A DNA stretch of 64,000 bases from Enterobacter ludwigii (GTDB lineage Bacteria > Pseudomonadota > Gammaproteobacteria > Enterobacterales > Enterobacteriaceae), in contig CEFQ01000005.1 in assembly GCA_900068845.1 (NCBI GenBank), positions 434,001 through 498,000 of the forward strand, written 5' to 3'. The notes under the pieces are model-generated. The model did not search any database and was not told the origin of the DNA. It saw nothing but the letters and a program-made list of their open reading frames with translations. The position numbers were made by a program, and so were the translations under genes. This document shows, piece by piece, positions 6,353 to 15,327 of the stretch. Within the stretch, counting starts at the first letter, position 1, and the number at the start of each line of letters is the position of its first letter.

Positions 6353-8390
6353 GATGGTGCGGTTTAGCTTTAAGCTAACATGCTTTGTGATTGTACTTTT
6401 ATTAATTGTATTCCAGACTTCATATTTCATACGTCATGAGCAAAACGTTTATTCATGGGATTACAATGGGTATTGGAGAGTTTGGGAAAACTTCTCTCAG
6501 CTATTACGGTCTAATACAGAAGCTGCTTTCACTCAATTGAAGCAGTCTGTTCTACAGGATGATTACAATGTATTGCCAATCTTTGTATTGTCGCTACTGG
6601 ATGTTATAAATTTACCCTCAAGATTGTTATATATTGAGTTAATAAACATAGTTTATTTCTTACCAGTAATATTCTTATTCAAATATATGGCCAATCTTTT
6701 CACTGAAGAAAAAAATAAAGACAACATTCTGTGGAGCATATCCACAATTTTTATACCGTCTTTTTTTGTTGCTTTTTGGGCGCCATCGTTGAAAGGTTAT
6801 CCTGACATATCAGGCTTAATCTTTGTGCTGGTGTCAGTACTGATTACCTGTAAGATTGATTTTTCTTCTAGAATTAAAATTGCAGCACCAATTTTGTTGG
6901 GGCTAAGTTTGTGGGGGCCGTTCCTTTTTCGCCGTTGGTATGCCTTCACAGTTGTATCATTGTATTTTAGCCTGCCAGTACTAAATTACTATCTATATAA
7001 CACATCAAAGTTAAAATTAAGAAATTTACTAATATCTGCATTTAATTTCTTTATTTCAGGAATTACTTCCTGCATAGTGGTTGTTTATTTTCAGAAAGAA
7101 CTTTTTGAAAGGATTTTGCACACTGACTATTCGCAGATATATGTAGCTTATCAGGCGCCATTTGCGACTTCAGTGCGTATGCTTTCTCATAACATTGGGC
7201 TATATTTGTTGCCATTTATTCTAATAGGTTTGGCAGGCGCATTTTATACTAAAAATAAAAAATCCACCCCAATCGTTATCTTCTCGGCTTTCAATCTGTT
7301 GTTTAGCTTCATGCTTTTCACAAGAACACAGGCTCCTGGCGTTCAACATTGCTTACCCTTTTCTCTATGGGCATTGGTAATTGTTGTGTTTGGCATTAAG
7401 TATTTATTAGAATTCATTAAGGGCAATACCTTAAGATTAGGTGTTTTATCGTTATTATTGGTAATCCATGCAACAATATTTGTGATTTCAATAAATAGAA
7501 ATCAGATTGATTTTTTTGAAGGTTCATCTCAGTTGCTGCCAACTAAGTCGCTTCCCTTAAGGATAGACAACTTCTCCAACTACATTGATTTAGTTCACGA
7601 CATTGAGGGCTTAACTAAAAATGGGGAACGGATAACTGTATTTTCATCAAACGACGTTCTAAACGATGACATGTTAAATACAATATCAAACTTAGGCTTG
7701 TCTGGAAAAATATCATATGCATCTCAGGTTGACTTAAGAGATCTAATTCACATCGATTCTTTAATGTCTAATTATTTCGTTGTTACATCGCCTGCTCAAA
7801 CTCACCTGAGACCATCAGACCAACAGGTAATAACGATACCAACTGATCAGATTCTTAACAAACAAAGCATCGGTAAAGCGATGATAAGACTTGACAAAGA
7901 GTATGCTCTTTCTAAAGGAGTAAAAGCTTATATTTATAAAAAGGTTAGGAATTATACTCCAACAGAAGTTGATGAATTTTATAAGCTATTCTTTAAATCA
8001 TACCCTGCATGGGATGGTTTGATTAATAGAGGGTTACCTTATACGTATCTATCATCAGATATAACAGCAGGAGACATCTGGGGTGGGTATGGAATATCAT
8101 ACACCGGTAAAATTGCAGCACACCCAGGTGAAAATACTCCCACTGTTATAAAGTGGAATTTACGTGGAGTTGATAAGTTGACCATACGTTCAGTAAACAC
8201 GACATGCGCTGTTGCTGATGGTGTAGATATAGGCATCTCTGCACCGAATAAGATGAGTATATTTATCCATGTTGATAACGGTAAGTCTAACGTGATAGAT
8301 GTCACAGAGTTCAACAACATTGATAGCCAGTTATCTATATCTAAGCATTTAACCTCAGCTTGTGATTCAATCGAAATATCAGGTGAGTAG
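6345..8390 (+). CDS. Serotype-specific O-antigen glucosyltransferase (Gtr type, GT-C-like)
   Basis: 681 residues, overlapping gtrB by 8 bases. The N-terminal two-thirds holds about ten hydrophobic segments. An early WDYNGYWRVW with acidic residues in the first periplasmic loop is the usual place for GT-C catalytic residues. The C-terminal 250 residues are soluble and probably periplasmic. By position (third gene of gtrA-gtrB-X) it is the specificity enzyme that moves glucose from the lipid carrier onto O-antigen. Such genes diverge strongly, so substrate linkage cannot be told from sequence. Confidence 0.8.
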   Translation: MNKMVRFSFKLTCFVIVLLLIVFQTSYFIRHEQNVYSWDYNGYWRVWENFSQLLRSNTEAAFTQLKQSVLQDDYNVLPIFVLSLLDVINLPSRLLYIELINIVYFLPVIFLFKYMANLFTEEKNKDNILWSISTIFIPSFFVAFWAPSLKGYPDISGLIFVLVSVLITCKIDFSSRIKIAAPILLGLSLWGPFLFRRWYAFTVVSLYFSLPVLNYYLYNTSKLKLRNLLISAFNFFISGITSCIVVVYFQKELFERILHTDYSQIYVAYQAPFATSVRMLSHNIGLYLLPFILIGLAGAFYTKNKKSTPIVIFSAFNLLFSFMLFTRTQAPGVQHCLPFSLWALVIVVFGIKYLLEFIKGNTLRLGVLSLLLVIHATIFVISINRNQIDFFEGSSQLLPTKSLPLRIDNFSNYIDLVHDIEGLTKNGERITVFSSNDVLNDDMLNTISNLGLSGKISYASQVDLRDLIHIDSLMSNYFVVTSPAQTHLRPSDQQVITIPTDQILNKQSIGKAMIRLDKEYALSKGVKAYIYKKVRNYTPTEVDEFYKLFFKSYPAWDGLINRGLPYTYLSSDITAGDIWGGYGISYTGKIAAHPGENTPTVIKWNLRGVDKLTIRSVNTTCAVADGVDIGISAPNKMSIFIHVDNGKSNVIDVTEFNNIDSQLSISKHLTSACDSIEISGE

Positions 8391-8400
8391 TTTAACAAGT

Positions 8401-8421
8401 GCTCCGCGTAAGGCGGAGCAT
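8401..8421 (+). terminator. Hairpin behind the gtr operon
   Basis: GCTCCGC-GTAAG-GCGGAGC, a 7-bp perfect stem, but only a weak following run (ataaatgtt). May act as terminator or processing site. Confidence 0.45.
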
Positions 8422-8502
8422 AAATGTTAGGACCTCCTTACAAAATACTTACATTTCTTCTGGAGTCGGGGTATATTCATATTATCTTAAAATATTGTGG
8501 CT

Positions 8503-9549
8503 ATGGGTAAAATGGGAAACCGTATAGGCTGGCTCGAGGTAACGCGTTTTATTGCAATATTACTTGTTTTAGTTATACACACAGTAGATGAAGCTGTATA
8601 TAAATCGGGAATCGATGGGGATTTCCAATGGTATATTTCTCAAACATTCCATCTATTGGGCCGATTAGGTGTCCCATTATTTTTTATGATAACCGGTTCG
8701 CTTTTATTGCCTAATGCTCATGAAGCTAACATTTTTAAATTTTACCTAAAAAGAATACCTCAATTCTCCTTTCTTATTCTATTTTATACCATACTAATTA
8801 ATGTGGCTCATAGTTACATTAATCATCAGGAGGTTAACTGGTCATTAATTTTAAATCGCCTCTCTCACGGAGACACAGGGCCAGCATATCAGCTATGGTT
8901 TTTATATAGCATTATAGCCATGTACTTTGCTATTCCCTTCATTTCTAAAATGGTCAATGTAATGAAAGATTCGGAGGTTTTAACATTCATTATATTGTCT
9001 ATAACATTCTTTTATTTACCTATCGCCTCTGACGCTTTATTTGGATATCGGCCTTTCTTTTCTCCAATAAATATAGATCCAGCCAACGGCTTTGTTTCTT
9101 ATGTTATTGCGGGGTATTACATCACTAACAGGGTTAAAAAATTTCCCGACGCATCTGTTCCCATAATGTTATTTTTGCTTATATTTGTCTGTTCCCTATT
9201 AATTCAAGGGCATTTAAGATCTATAAACAGAATGGGAGGCGATGGCATTGGGTGGTACTCTTCAATTTTTATATTCCTCAGTAGTATCCCATTGTTCATC
9301 AGCTGTAAATTGTGGGGTGATAGCATCTACAATATCTCACCAAAAATCTTCTCATTACTCAGCAAAAGTAGTTTTTGTGTATTCTTATTGCATTTAATTC
9401 CTACTTGGGTAATATTGCAATTTTTGGTTGATATGAAAATATTCTTGCCTTTGAGCATTGTCATCTCAATAACTCTTAGCTACTTGATCTGCACTCTTGT
9501 TTATTTAGCTCTTCATAAAATTAAATATATAAGTAAGCTCGTGCAATAA
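8503..9549 (+). CDS. Family-3 acyltransferase (OafA/WecH-like), probable O-antigen acetyltransferase
   Basis: 348 residues, about ten membrane segments. The N-terminus (GWLEVTRFIAILLVLVIHTV) has the conserved His of membrane acyltransferase family 3, and LGVPLFFMITGSLLL follows. These enzymes O-acetylate surface sugars. Lying directly behind gtr, it probably adds a second O-antigen modification to the lysogen. GTG at 8497 or ATG at 8503/8512 are all in frame; the true start is uncertain. It is AT-rich like the gtr genes. Confidence 0.85.
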   Translation: MGKMGNRIGWLEVTRFIAILLVLVIHTVDEAVYKSGIDGDFQWYISQTFHLLGRLGVPLFFMITGSLLLPNAHEANIFKFYLKRIPQFSFLILFYTILINVAHSYINHQEVNWSLILNRLSHGDTGPAYQLWFLYSIIAMYFAIPFISKMVNVMKDSEVLTFIILSITFFYLPIASDALFGYRPFFSPINIDPANGFVSYVIAGYYITNRVKKFPDASVPIMLFLLIFVCSLLIQGHLRSINRMGGDGIGWYSSIFIFLSSIPLFISCKLWGDSIYNISPKIFSLLSKSSFCVFLLHLIPTWVILQFLVDMKIFLPLSIVISITLSYLICTLVYLALHKIKYISKLVQ

Positions 9550-9554
9550 TTATG

Positions 9555-9573
9555 GTGGCCTTTCGGCCACTTT
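9555..9573. terminator. Bidirectional terminator between acyltransferase and tailspike
   Basis: GTGGCC-TTTC-GGCCAC with TTTAA on the plus side, between two converging genes. Confidence 0.6.
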
Positions 9574-9575
9574 AA

Positions 9576-11444
9576 TCAGCCTGCTCCACCAATATAATGA
9601 GCTGCAAACTCTGTTCTGCTGGCGCTGATAGTTCCATCGCCAGTTGATACAGTAATCTTCATGAAAAGTGCATCCCCTGATAAAACATTAATTTCCGCAT
9701 TGAGGCATCCGGCAACTGCAGATGAGCTATACGCTGGAATTGTCTGGTAAACCACATCTTCATTTGCTGAGCCCGCCCTGACTCTTACTACCGTAAGATA
9801 CACCGTTGCTCCTGATGTCAATCCTGTTACGTGTAGCTTTGTGCAAACCGCAACACGACCTGCAACTTTGCAGTACTTATATCCCATAGTTGCAGCATTC
9901 GTTACATCAAGCGTCTTTTGAGGGTCGCGTTGTGCAAAATTAAAAGCCATACGACCAGAGTAAGTGGAGTTTAGATAGCTTATTAATGTATTGCCCTGGA
10001 ACGTGGCTTCCGAGTGAGCGTAAAAAACATCATTGCGGGATGAGTATCCACCCTGATCGTACATGTCAGTTATTACGATACCTTCAGGGTTACTGCCAGA
10101 TCGGAAAAATGCGAAGTTATTATTGTTGTAGCAGCCGATAACGAAGTTGGTACCGGGCCCATCGTTGTAAATGCTGGCCTCAAAATTACCCCCAACGAAT
10201 TTCACACCACGGCAGCGATCAAGTCGAACTGCACCTACAGTCGGACTATCACCATAGATACTGCATCCGCTGAATGTAAAACCGGCAGTCTGCGCGACCA
10301 TATTTACGTTGTAAAGGCTGTTATGTGCGATGGTCATGCCAACGGCCTGACCATGAGTGGTGTTCGTGCCGCCTTCAGGAGATGTAAAGCCCTCCACGTT
10401 ATCGACCACCATTCCTCCAACCCACTGAACGTTGCCAGCAGAAGTGCGCAGTCCTATCTGGCACCCTGACGCTTTGAAGTTAACCCAGGTGGTAAATTCA
10501 TTCATGAGGTTGCTGCTAGTATTGTTGGCGATGTCCTCATGGCCTAAGTAACACTTAAAAGCAAAAATGTTCGTCCAGGTGCCCTTATTCCCCCGCGGCG
10601 CTTCCCATGTGCCAGTTGTGGGCTGATAGGTCGCCCGCCCTGCAATTCCGTAAAATGTGATGTCTGAAACCCTATAGTTCTGGCATCCACTCTCAAGGAA
10701 TCCAACTTGGCCCTGATCCGTAATCGCTCCCTGACCAATAATTGTTAACCTGCCCTCAACACTCCAGTCATCTACATCTACTGCAGAAAACACAGGAAGA
10801 TTTGTCGTCGTTGTTACACGCCCTCCACTGCCAATTATTCTTGTTCCAGCTAGAATTTTAATTGTGCCTGACACTTTATAAAACCCAGTCAAGATTACCG
10901 GCCGTCCGGTGGCTATTGCGGAATTCATAGCTGCCAGATCATCTGATGTACCATCAGACTTTGCACCGAACATTTCCGGAGTGGCGAAATATAATGCCTG
11001 GTCAAGAGTTCCTGAAGGAGCAATTCCAACTAGTTTTGCACCTGATGTTTTCTTCAAATCACTTCGAAGTGAACCGTCACCTACCGAAATCCAAGCGCCT
11101 AGTCCTACACCGCCTGAGTTTTGCGGCGTGGAGTTAGCAGGAACAGTTTTAGGAAGATTTCCGTCCCACCGGTAGTATTCTCCAGTGCTTGTGTCACGCA
11201 ATATTTGATTCGGTAATGTAATGCTTGCGCCTGCCTGAAATGAGTCAACAGTTATATATCCATATTGGGATATAGCCTGCTGGGCGAACCATCGAAGACC
11301 TTCAATCGTGTAATGATTGTTTCCAAAACGATCCTGATATTGTTGCGCCAAAGAGGTGACAAACTCGTCAATTTTTCCAGCATTGAATTTAAGGTCGCGA
11401 GGTGATTCACTAGGTACAGCATTATTAGTGGGTTGCGTAGCCAT
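9576..11444 (-). CDS. Tailspike / receptor-degrading tail fibre
   Basis: 622 residues. The first about 150 (MATQPTNNAVPSESPRDLKFN...) form the particle-binding module shared by many enterobacterial tailspikes and fibres. TPEMFGAKSDGTSDDLAAMN marks the start of a pectate-lyase-like right-handed beta-helix (about 155-500), and a small beta domain ends the protein. Expected as a trimer that binds or cleaves host polysaccharide. As in P22, it sits beside the gtr genes that alter the same receptor. A terminator (11455-11483) separates it from the tail operon, so it probably has its own promoter. Confidence 0.87.
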   Translation of the reverse strand: MATQPTNNAVPSESPRDLKFNAGKIDEFVTSLAQQYQDRFGNNHYTIEGLRWFAQQAISQYGYITVDSFQAGASITLPNQILRDTSTGEYYRWDGNLPKTVPANSTPQNSGGVGLGAWISVGDGSLRSDLKKTSGAKLVGIAPSGTLDQALYFATPEMFGAKSDGTSDDLAAMNSAIATGRPVILTGFYKVSGTIKILAGTRIIGSGGRVTTTTNLPVFSAVDVDDWSVEGRLTIIGQGAITDQGQVGFLESGCQNYRVSDITFYGIAGRATYQPTTGTWEAPRGNKGTWTNIFAFKCYLGHEDIANNTSSNLMNEFTTWVNFKASGCQIGLRTSAGNVQWVGGMVVDNVEGFTSPEGGTNTTHGQAVGMTIAHNSLYNVNMVAQTAGFTFSGCSIYGDSPTVGAVRLDRCRGVKFVGGNFEASIYNDGPGTNFVIGCYNNNNFAFFRSGSNPEGIVITDMYDQGGYSSRNDVFYAHSEATFQGNTLISYLNSTYSGRMAFNFAQRDPQKTLDVTNAATMGYKYCKVAGRVAVCTKLHVTGLTSGATVYLTVVRVRAGSANEDVVYQTIPAYSSSAVAGCLNAEINVLSGDALFMKITVSTGDGTISASRTEFAAHYIGGAG

Positions 11445-11454
11445 ATTTTTTCCA

Positions 11455-11483
11455 TGAAAAAAGCCAGCTCTAAGGCTGGCTTG
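11455..11483 (-). terminator. Rho-independent terminator of the tail operon
   Basis: On the minus strand AAGCCAGCC-TTAGA-GCTGGCTTTTTT, between the tail-tip gene and the tailspike. Confidence 0.8.
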
Positions 11484-11501
11484 GTATTGAGAGGATGAGC
11501 T

Positions 11502-13985
11502 TTAAGGGTAAATAAAATCGCTGTACTCAGCTAGCGTTAACGCTGTTGTGCCGTCACTGTTTGGCTGCTTCTCGCTGATAATCCATTGCGTAGCATTCAT
11601 TTCTTCGTTGGTGGCAATAACGTATCTGGATGGCGATTGAACGTCATAGCCGTCGAAGATGTTGAGCGAGATTTGAGGGATAGCAGCAGTGAATCCAAAC
11701 GGTGTGTCTGCGCGTGGCGTAGCGGCGTAACGCGCCGTTGTACTCCCTAGATTGTCCGTAACCATAACGAACATTGAGCCGCTAAAATTGATGCGCTCAC
11801 TGGTTTCGAAGTCATTACCGACTCGCGACACGATGTAACCGGCCTGCTGATTGGTGTCATAGGTGTCTGGCACCTGAACCATGTCACCTACGTTTACCCA
11901 CTCACCATCTGCCAACGCAGTGATTGCCATGCTCATGCGAGAGTAAAGCAATCTTCTGCACTCCTTCTGTGCGCGGTAATCAGCCTGAAATGAATCGCGT
12001 ATATACATCATTTCGAACTTCTTCGCCTTGTTCGGTGTGCCAAGCTCAATTTGATTGTCTCTAATCCGGTAGCGAACAAATGCCTGTTTATTGGTGGTCG
12101 GGTTTCGATACTGAATCTCAACGCCGTCATAACCGCCCGGAAGTGTCATGTCATAACTTAGTGAATAGCCAGAGTCGACAGTATTCGACCTGTTGAAAAC
12201 CGTTGCTGGCGTGCTGCGTTTACTGTCTAAAGTGAACGAAAGAACGCTATCATCCCAATAAACGCTAACTCCCGCCGCATCGCATATAGTCTCCATGCGC
12301 TGGCCAAGAGATACATCCTCATCGTCAAACGTGTAATCGAAGTAGGACAGCCGGGAGTCGCGAACGTCTAACTCAGCCTGTATTTGATACAGCCCGTAGA
12401 TATCGATCGAGCTTTCCGCCTGCCCGCCGATAATCAGCCAGTTGTGTAAGGCTATATCGGCAAACTTACGCGATGCGCGGATGATATAATCAACCCTTTG
12501 CGTCGTCAGGTTGTAGCTGATGACATGGCGGTTTAACAGAGCATTGTATTTCCGATCTCGTGCACTTGTGGCGTTCTCCGTCTGACGCACGGTTACACGG
12601 ACCAGTGTGTCGTTCGGATAGGTCACGTTAGTTCTTGTGTTCACGCCGTGAATGGCTTCAACCTTTAGCTTACTGTTATCTCCGCTATTGTCTGTTCTCT
12701 GGAAGCTAACAGCGTACCTTCCATAACCACCAGTGGGTGTCAGTTTGTCCGTGCGGTAAAAGGTGTCAGATGTTGATTGGTGCGGCGTGGTCTGCCTGTA
12801 AGTGAAAGTTTGTGTCGTGCCAGGGATCTGAACGTTTTCACTATCAACTCTCCAGATAGTCACCTGCCAGTTAGTTTCACTTTTTCCACCCAGTCCTGAT
12901 TGCGTATGCAACCAAAGTTGCGTCGATTCTACAGGTGAGAAAAAGGGGCCAATCACTAACGCCTGATTGTCATTGAGAATGAATTTCGTGTTGTTAATGG
13001 TGGCATTGCTGATATAGGAAGCATTGGAGCCCTCAATACTATCCATGACAAAGTTGTAGTGATAAACGGGTGCTGTAACAGATCCATTAGATGTTTGAGT
13101 GGCAGAAATCAGATTGCCAGATAAAGTGAAGTCTTCTGTGACATTGCCGCTGGCCGTAGGGTATGTGACGTTGATGACGAACGAAACAGCATGGGGCAAT
13201 GTTAGGCCCATGAAGTAATCAAAACTGGCCTGTTTGACGATCTTCATTAGTATCTGACCGCCAGAATAGGCGCCGCTAATCACCGTATTGGCTGTAGCGC
13301 TCTCGATCGGAAAATCTCCTGATTCGTTCTTACCAGGTACTTCCTGACCATCTACATCGTCAAACTGATAACCCTCGTTAATATTGCCAATCACGTCGCC
13401 AGGGTTAAAAACTGTGAATGACGCCCCAGCCATCGACCCGATGTTACTCTCTGAATATCTCACCGAGCTAACTGTGTAGGTGCCAATGCCAAAATTCATG
13501 AACTCCGTGAGATATTTCAGGTTCCCAGAGTACTCAAATAGGGACTCCTGAATCAGATCCGGAAAAGCCCTGATTAGACCGTAGTTATCAGGTTTAGCCT
13601 CTCCATTTCGTGCAAGATTGCTTTGTCCTTTCAGGCTATTGTTCGATGAGGTTTTACTTTGACCGATGTTTCCCGTTCCAGGCTGCTTGATGAGCCCGTT
13701 CATCACTTTTTGAGTAAATTTAATCGGGTTGAAGTGCTCTAAAGGATTCAGTAGCGTCTTAGCTAAATCACCGCTTTTAGGTTGGTCGAAGATGGTTATG
13801 CGATCACTTTCACACAGAGCAAAGCCTAACTCCTCATTTTCTCCCAGCTCTTTTCCATTTAGATGAATGCGAAATTCGCAGTGAAGTTGCTGCGACTCCA
13901 GCCAGTCACAGAAGATAATGCCACTCGGCGCAGAAACCCGCTCTTTAGGCAGTCCCGGAACGCGCTGGATTTGAATAATAGGCAT
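11502..13985 (-). CDS. Tail tip / host-specificity protein (TipJ, lambda J-like)
   Basis: 827 residues. The N-terminal about 80 residues resemble a ubiquitin-like segment (HLNGKELGENEELGFALCES) seen in TipJ proteins. A long beta-rich middle follows, then a C-terminal part (LGQRMETICDAAGVSVYWDD... GEWVNVGDMVQVPD) typical of the tail hub family. It is the central tip through which DNA leaves and the docking site for the spike. It overlaps the NlpC/P60 gene by 41 bases, in the usual tail-tip gene order. Confidence 0.82.
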   Translation of the reverse strand: MPIIQIQRVPGLPKERVSAPSGIIFCDWLESQQLHCEFRIHLNGKELGENEELGFALCESDRITIFDQPKSGDLAKTLLNPLEHFNPIKFTQKVMNGLIKQPGTGNIGQSKTSSNNSLKGQSNLARNGEAKPDNYGLIRAFPDLIQESLFEYSGNLKYLTEFMNFGIGTYTVSSVRYSESNIGSMAGASFTVFNPGDVIGNINEGYQFDDVDGQEVPGKNESGDFPIESATANTVISGAYSGGQILMKIVKQASFDYFMGLTLPHAVSFVINVTYPTASGNVTEDFTLSGNLISATQTSNGSVTAPVYHYNFVMDSIEGSNASYISNATINNTKFILNDNQALVIGPFFSPVESTQLWLHTQSGLGGKSETNWQVTIWRVDSENVQIPGTTQTFTYRQTTPHQSTSDTFYRTDKLTPTGGYGRYAVSFQRTDNSGDNSKLKVEAIHGVNTRTNVTYPNDTLVRVTVRQTENATSARDRKYNALLNRHVISYNLTTQRVDYIIRASRKFADIALHNWLIIGGQAESSIDIYGLYQIQAELDVRDSRLSYFDYTFDDEDVSLGQRMETICDAAGVSVYWDDSVLSFTLDSKRSTPATVFNRSNTVDSGYSLSYDMTLPGGYDGVEIQYRNPTTNKQAFVRYRIRDNQIELGTPNKAKKFEMMYIRDSFQADYRAQKECRRLLYSRMSMAITALADGEWVNVGDMVQVPDTYDTNQQAGYIVSRVGNDFETSERINFSGSMFVMVTDNLGSTTARYAATPRADTPFGFTAAIPQISLNIFDGYDVQSPSRYVIATNEEMNATQWIISEKQPNSDGTTALTLAEYSDFIYP

Positions 13986-14364
13986 AGGTTTTGAATTCCA
14001 CCCTAGTGAATATCTTTTGAATAGTGCGGATGTTATCGGCTCTCACATGACCGTTTTCGCCGCGACTGTGCAAAGCCTTGCCATCTACAATCAGACCCAC
14101 ATGCACAGGCACAGCGCCGTAGTAAGCTACAAAAATTCCATCTTCTGGAATGGTGCTCGACGCCTGCCAGTAAATGACCTCATCTGCAAAGCACGTCAGG
14201 AAATCGCAGCCCGATTCGTAGTCTGGTGCGTGATGAATCTCAATATCCAGCACGTGACGGTAATACAAAACAACCAAGCCCCAGCAATCCATAGCCTCGA
14301 ATCTGCAGGCGCGATCTGACCATGGAGCACCCATAACACGGTCAAGAAATTCAGTTTTAAGCAT
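13945..14364 (-). CDS. NlpC/P60-family tail peptidoglycan hydrolase (lambda K-like)
   Basis: 139 residues. The nucleophile Cys lies in AMDCWGLVVLYYRHV, and the His in VPVHVGLIVDGKALHS follows about 65 residues later, the classic NlpC/P60 pair. It probably opens the cell wall during DNA injection. ATG at 14364 overlaps the end of the preceding gene (ATGCTTAA), so the 14 extra upstream codons are not used. Confidence 0.87.
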   Translation of the reverse strand: MLKTEFLDRVMGAPWSDRACRFEAMDCWGLVVLYYRHVLDIEIHHAPDYESGCDFLTCFADEVIYWQASSTIPEDGIFVAYYGAVPVHVGLIVDGKALHSRGENGHVRADNIRTIQKIFTRVEFKTYAYYSNPARSGTA

Positions 14365-14830
14365 TTTGCAATCCAGGGAATTCTTCAGGCGTGTATAGCA
14401 GCCCAACGTTGTTATTGAGTGGATTCTTCAGCGTCAGCGTGACCGTCACGTCGCTCTGATCCATGCTTACGTCATTAACGTAGAGCGTCCATGGCTTGAG
14501 CGGTGTATTTATATCGGCGGAATCAAAGCGCTGGAATGTCGCTGAGATCGGAGTGATTCTTGCGGCACCTTTCCATAGCTTCAAATTCTGCTTGAAGTCC
14601 TGTGCCAAACGGCTGAATTTGATGCTGCAATCAATCACCGGCGTACTGCTTTGCTGGCTTTCTGTCACTTCCATCCGGCAGGGTGTATAAATTTCGTCAG
14701 CGAATGTTTTGGGAAAAACCTGCTTATTAACTAGTCGAACGTACCCAAATGATGCGTTGAAGAATGTCAGCGTTTCATAAAGCACGCGGTTTGGGCGCTG
14801 GCTTCGATATTCACGAAGTGTTGGCATCAT
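14357..14830 (-). CDS. DUF1833-like minor tail protein
   Basis: 157 residues (MMPTLREYRSQRPNRVLYET...). Mostly beta-rich and soluble; resembles the DUF1833 proteins found between tape measure and tail tip in siphophages, equivalent in position to lambda L. The ATGATG start overlaps the stop of the preceding gene and is preceded by CGAGGG. Role in the tail-tip complex is inferred from gene order. Confidence 0.65.
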   Translation of the reverse strand: MMPTLREYRSQRPNRVLYETLTFFNASFGYVRLVNKQVFPKTFADEIYTPCRMEVTESQQSSTPVIDCSIKFSRLAQDFKQNLKLWKGAARITPISATFQRFDSADINTPLKPWTLYVNDVSMDQSDVTVTLTLKNPLNNNVGLLYTPEEFPGLQNA

Positions 14831-15324
14831 GGAACCCTCGGCAGTGATTCCGGATCGCGATTGTCGGGATAACCTGTAACGATGATGTCCAGCCAACTTT
14901 CCCAAGGTGGCGGCAGTTCAATAATGATGTCGTCAAAGTCATCATCTGAGTTTTTCAATTCGCGTGCGATGACAGTGCCTGTCCAGGTGAAAGCTGAACC
15001 GCTCTGATTCCACGTCGGATAAACAGTGAAGTGAAGCTCCTGCACCTCCAACCCTGTATCACCGGTGCCCGTGGACAATTTCATGTTGAACCACCGGTTG
15101 CCGTTATCCAGATAATTCGGGCTGCGCAACCACTGATAAAACGCCCTGTGCTGAGCTGCGGTAAAAATCCAAGTAAGGTTGAATGATGCTTTCAGATCGT
15201 CAGTCAGTTTCTGAAAGATTGGCGCACCAACCTGAGGCTGGTCGGTGCGAAATCCCGTATCACTGGTAACGTTTTTATTGGACTTCTGAGCAAGAGGAAG
15301 CCACTCAGGATAATCAATAGCCAT
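14827..15324 (-). CDS. Distal tail protein (lambda M-like position)
   Basis: 165 residues starting MAIDYPEWLPLAQKSNK, with FTAAQHRAFYQWLRSP and a beta-rich middle. Proteins of this type follow the tape measure gene in related siphophage-like prophages and form the distal tail ring. No catalytic motif is visible. Four bases separate it from the tape-measure stop, within the same operon. Confidence 0.6.
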   Translation of the reverse strand: MAIDYPEWLPLAQKSNKNVTSDTGFRTDQPQVGAPIFQKLTDDLKASFNLTWIFTAAQHRAFYQWLRSPNYLDNGNRWFNMKLSTGTGDTGLEVQELHFTVYPTWNQSGSAFTWTGTVIARELKNSDDDFDDIIIELPPPWESWLDIIVTGYPDNRDPESLPRVP

Positions 15325-15327
15325 TTA

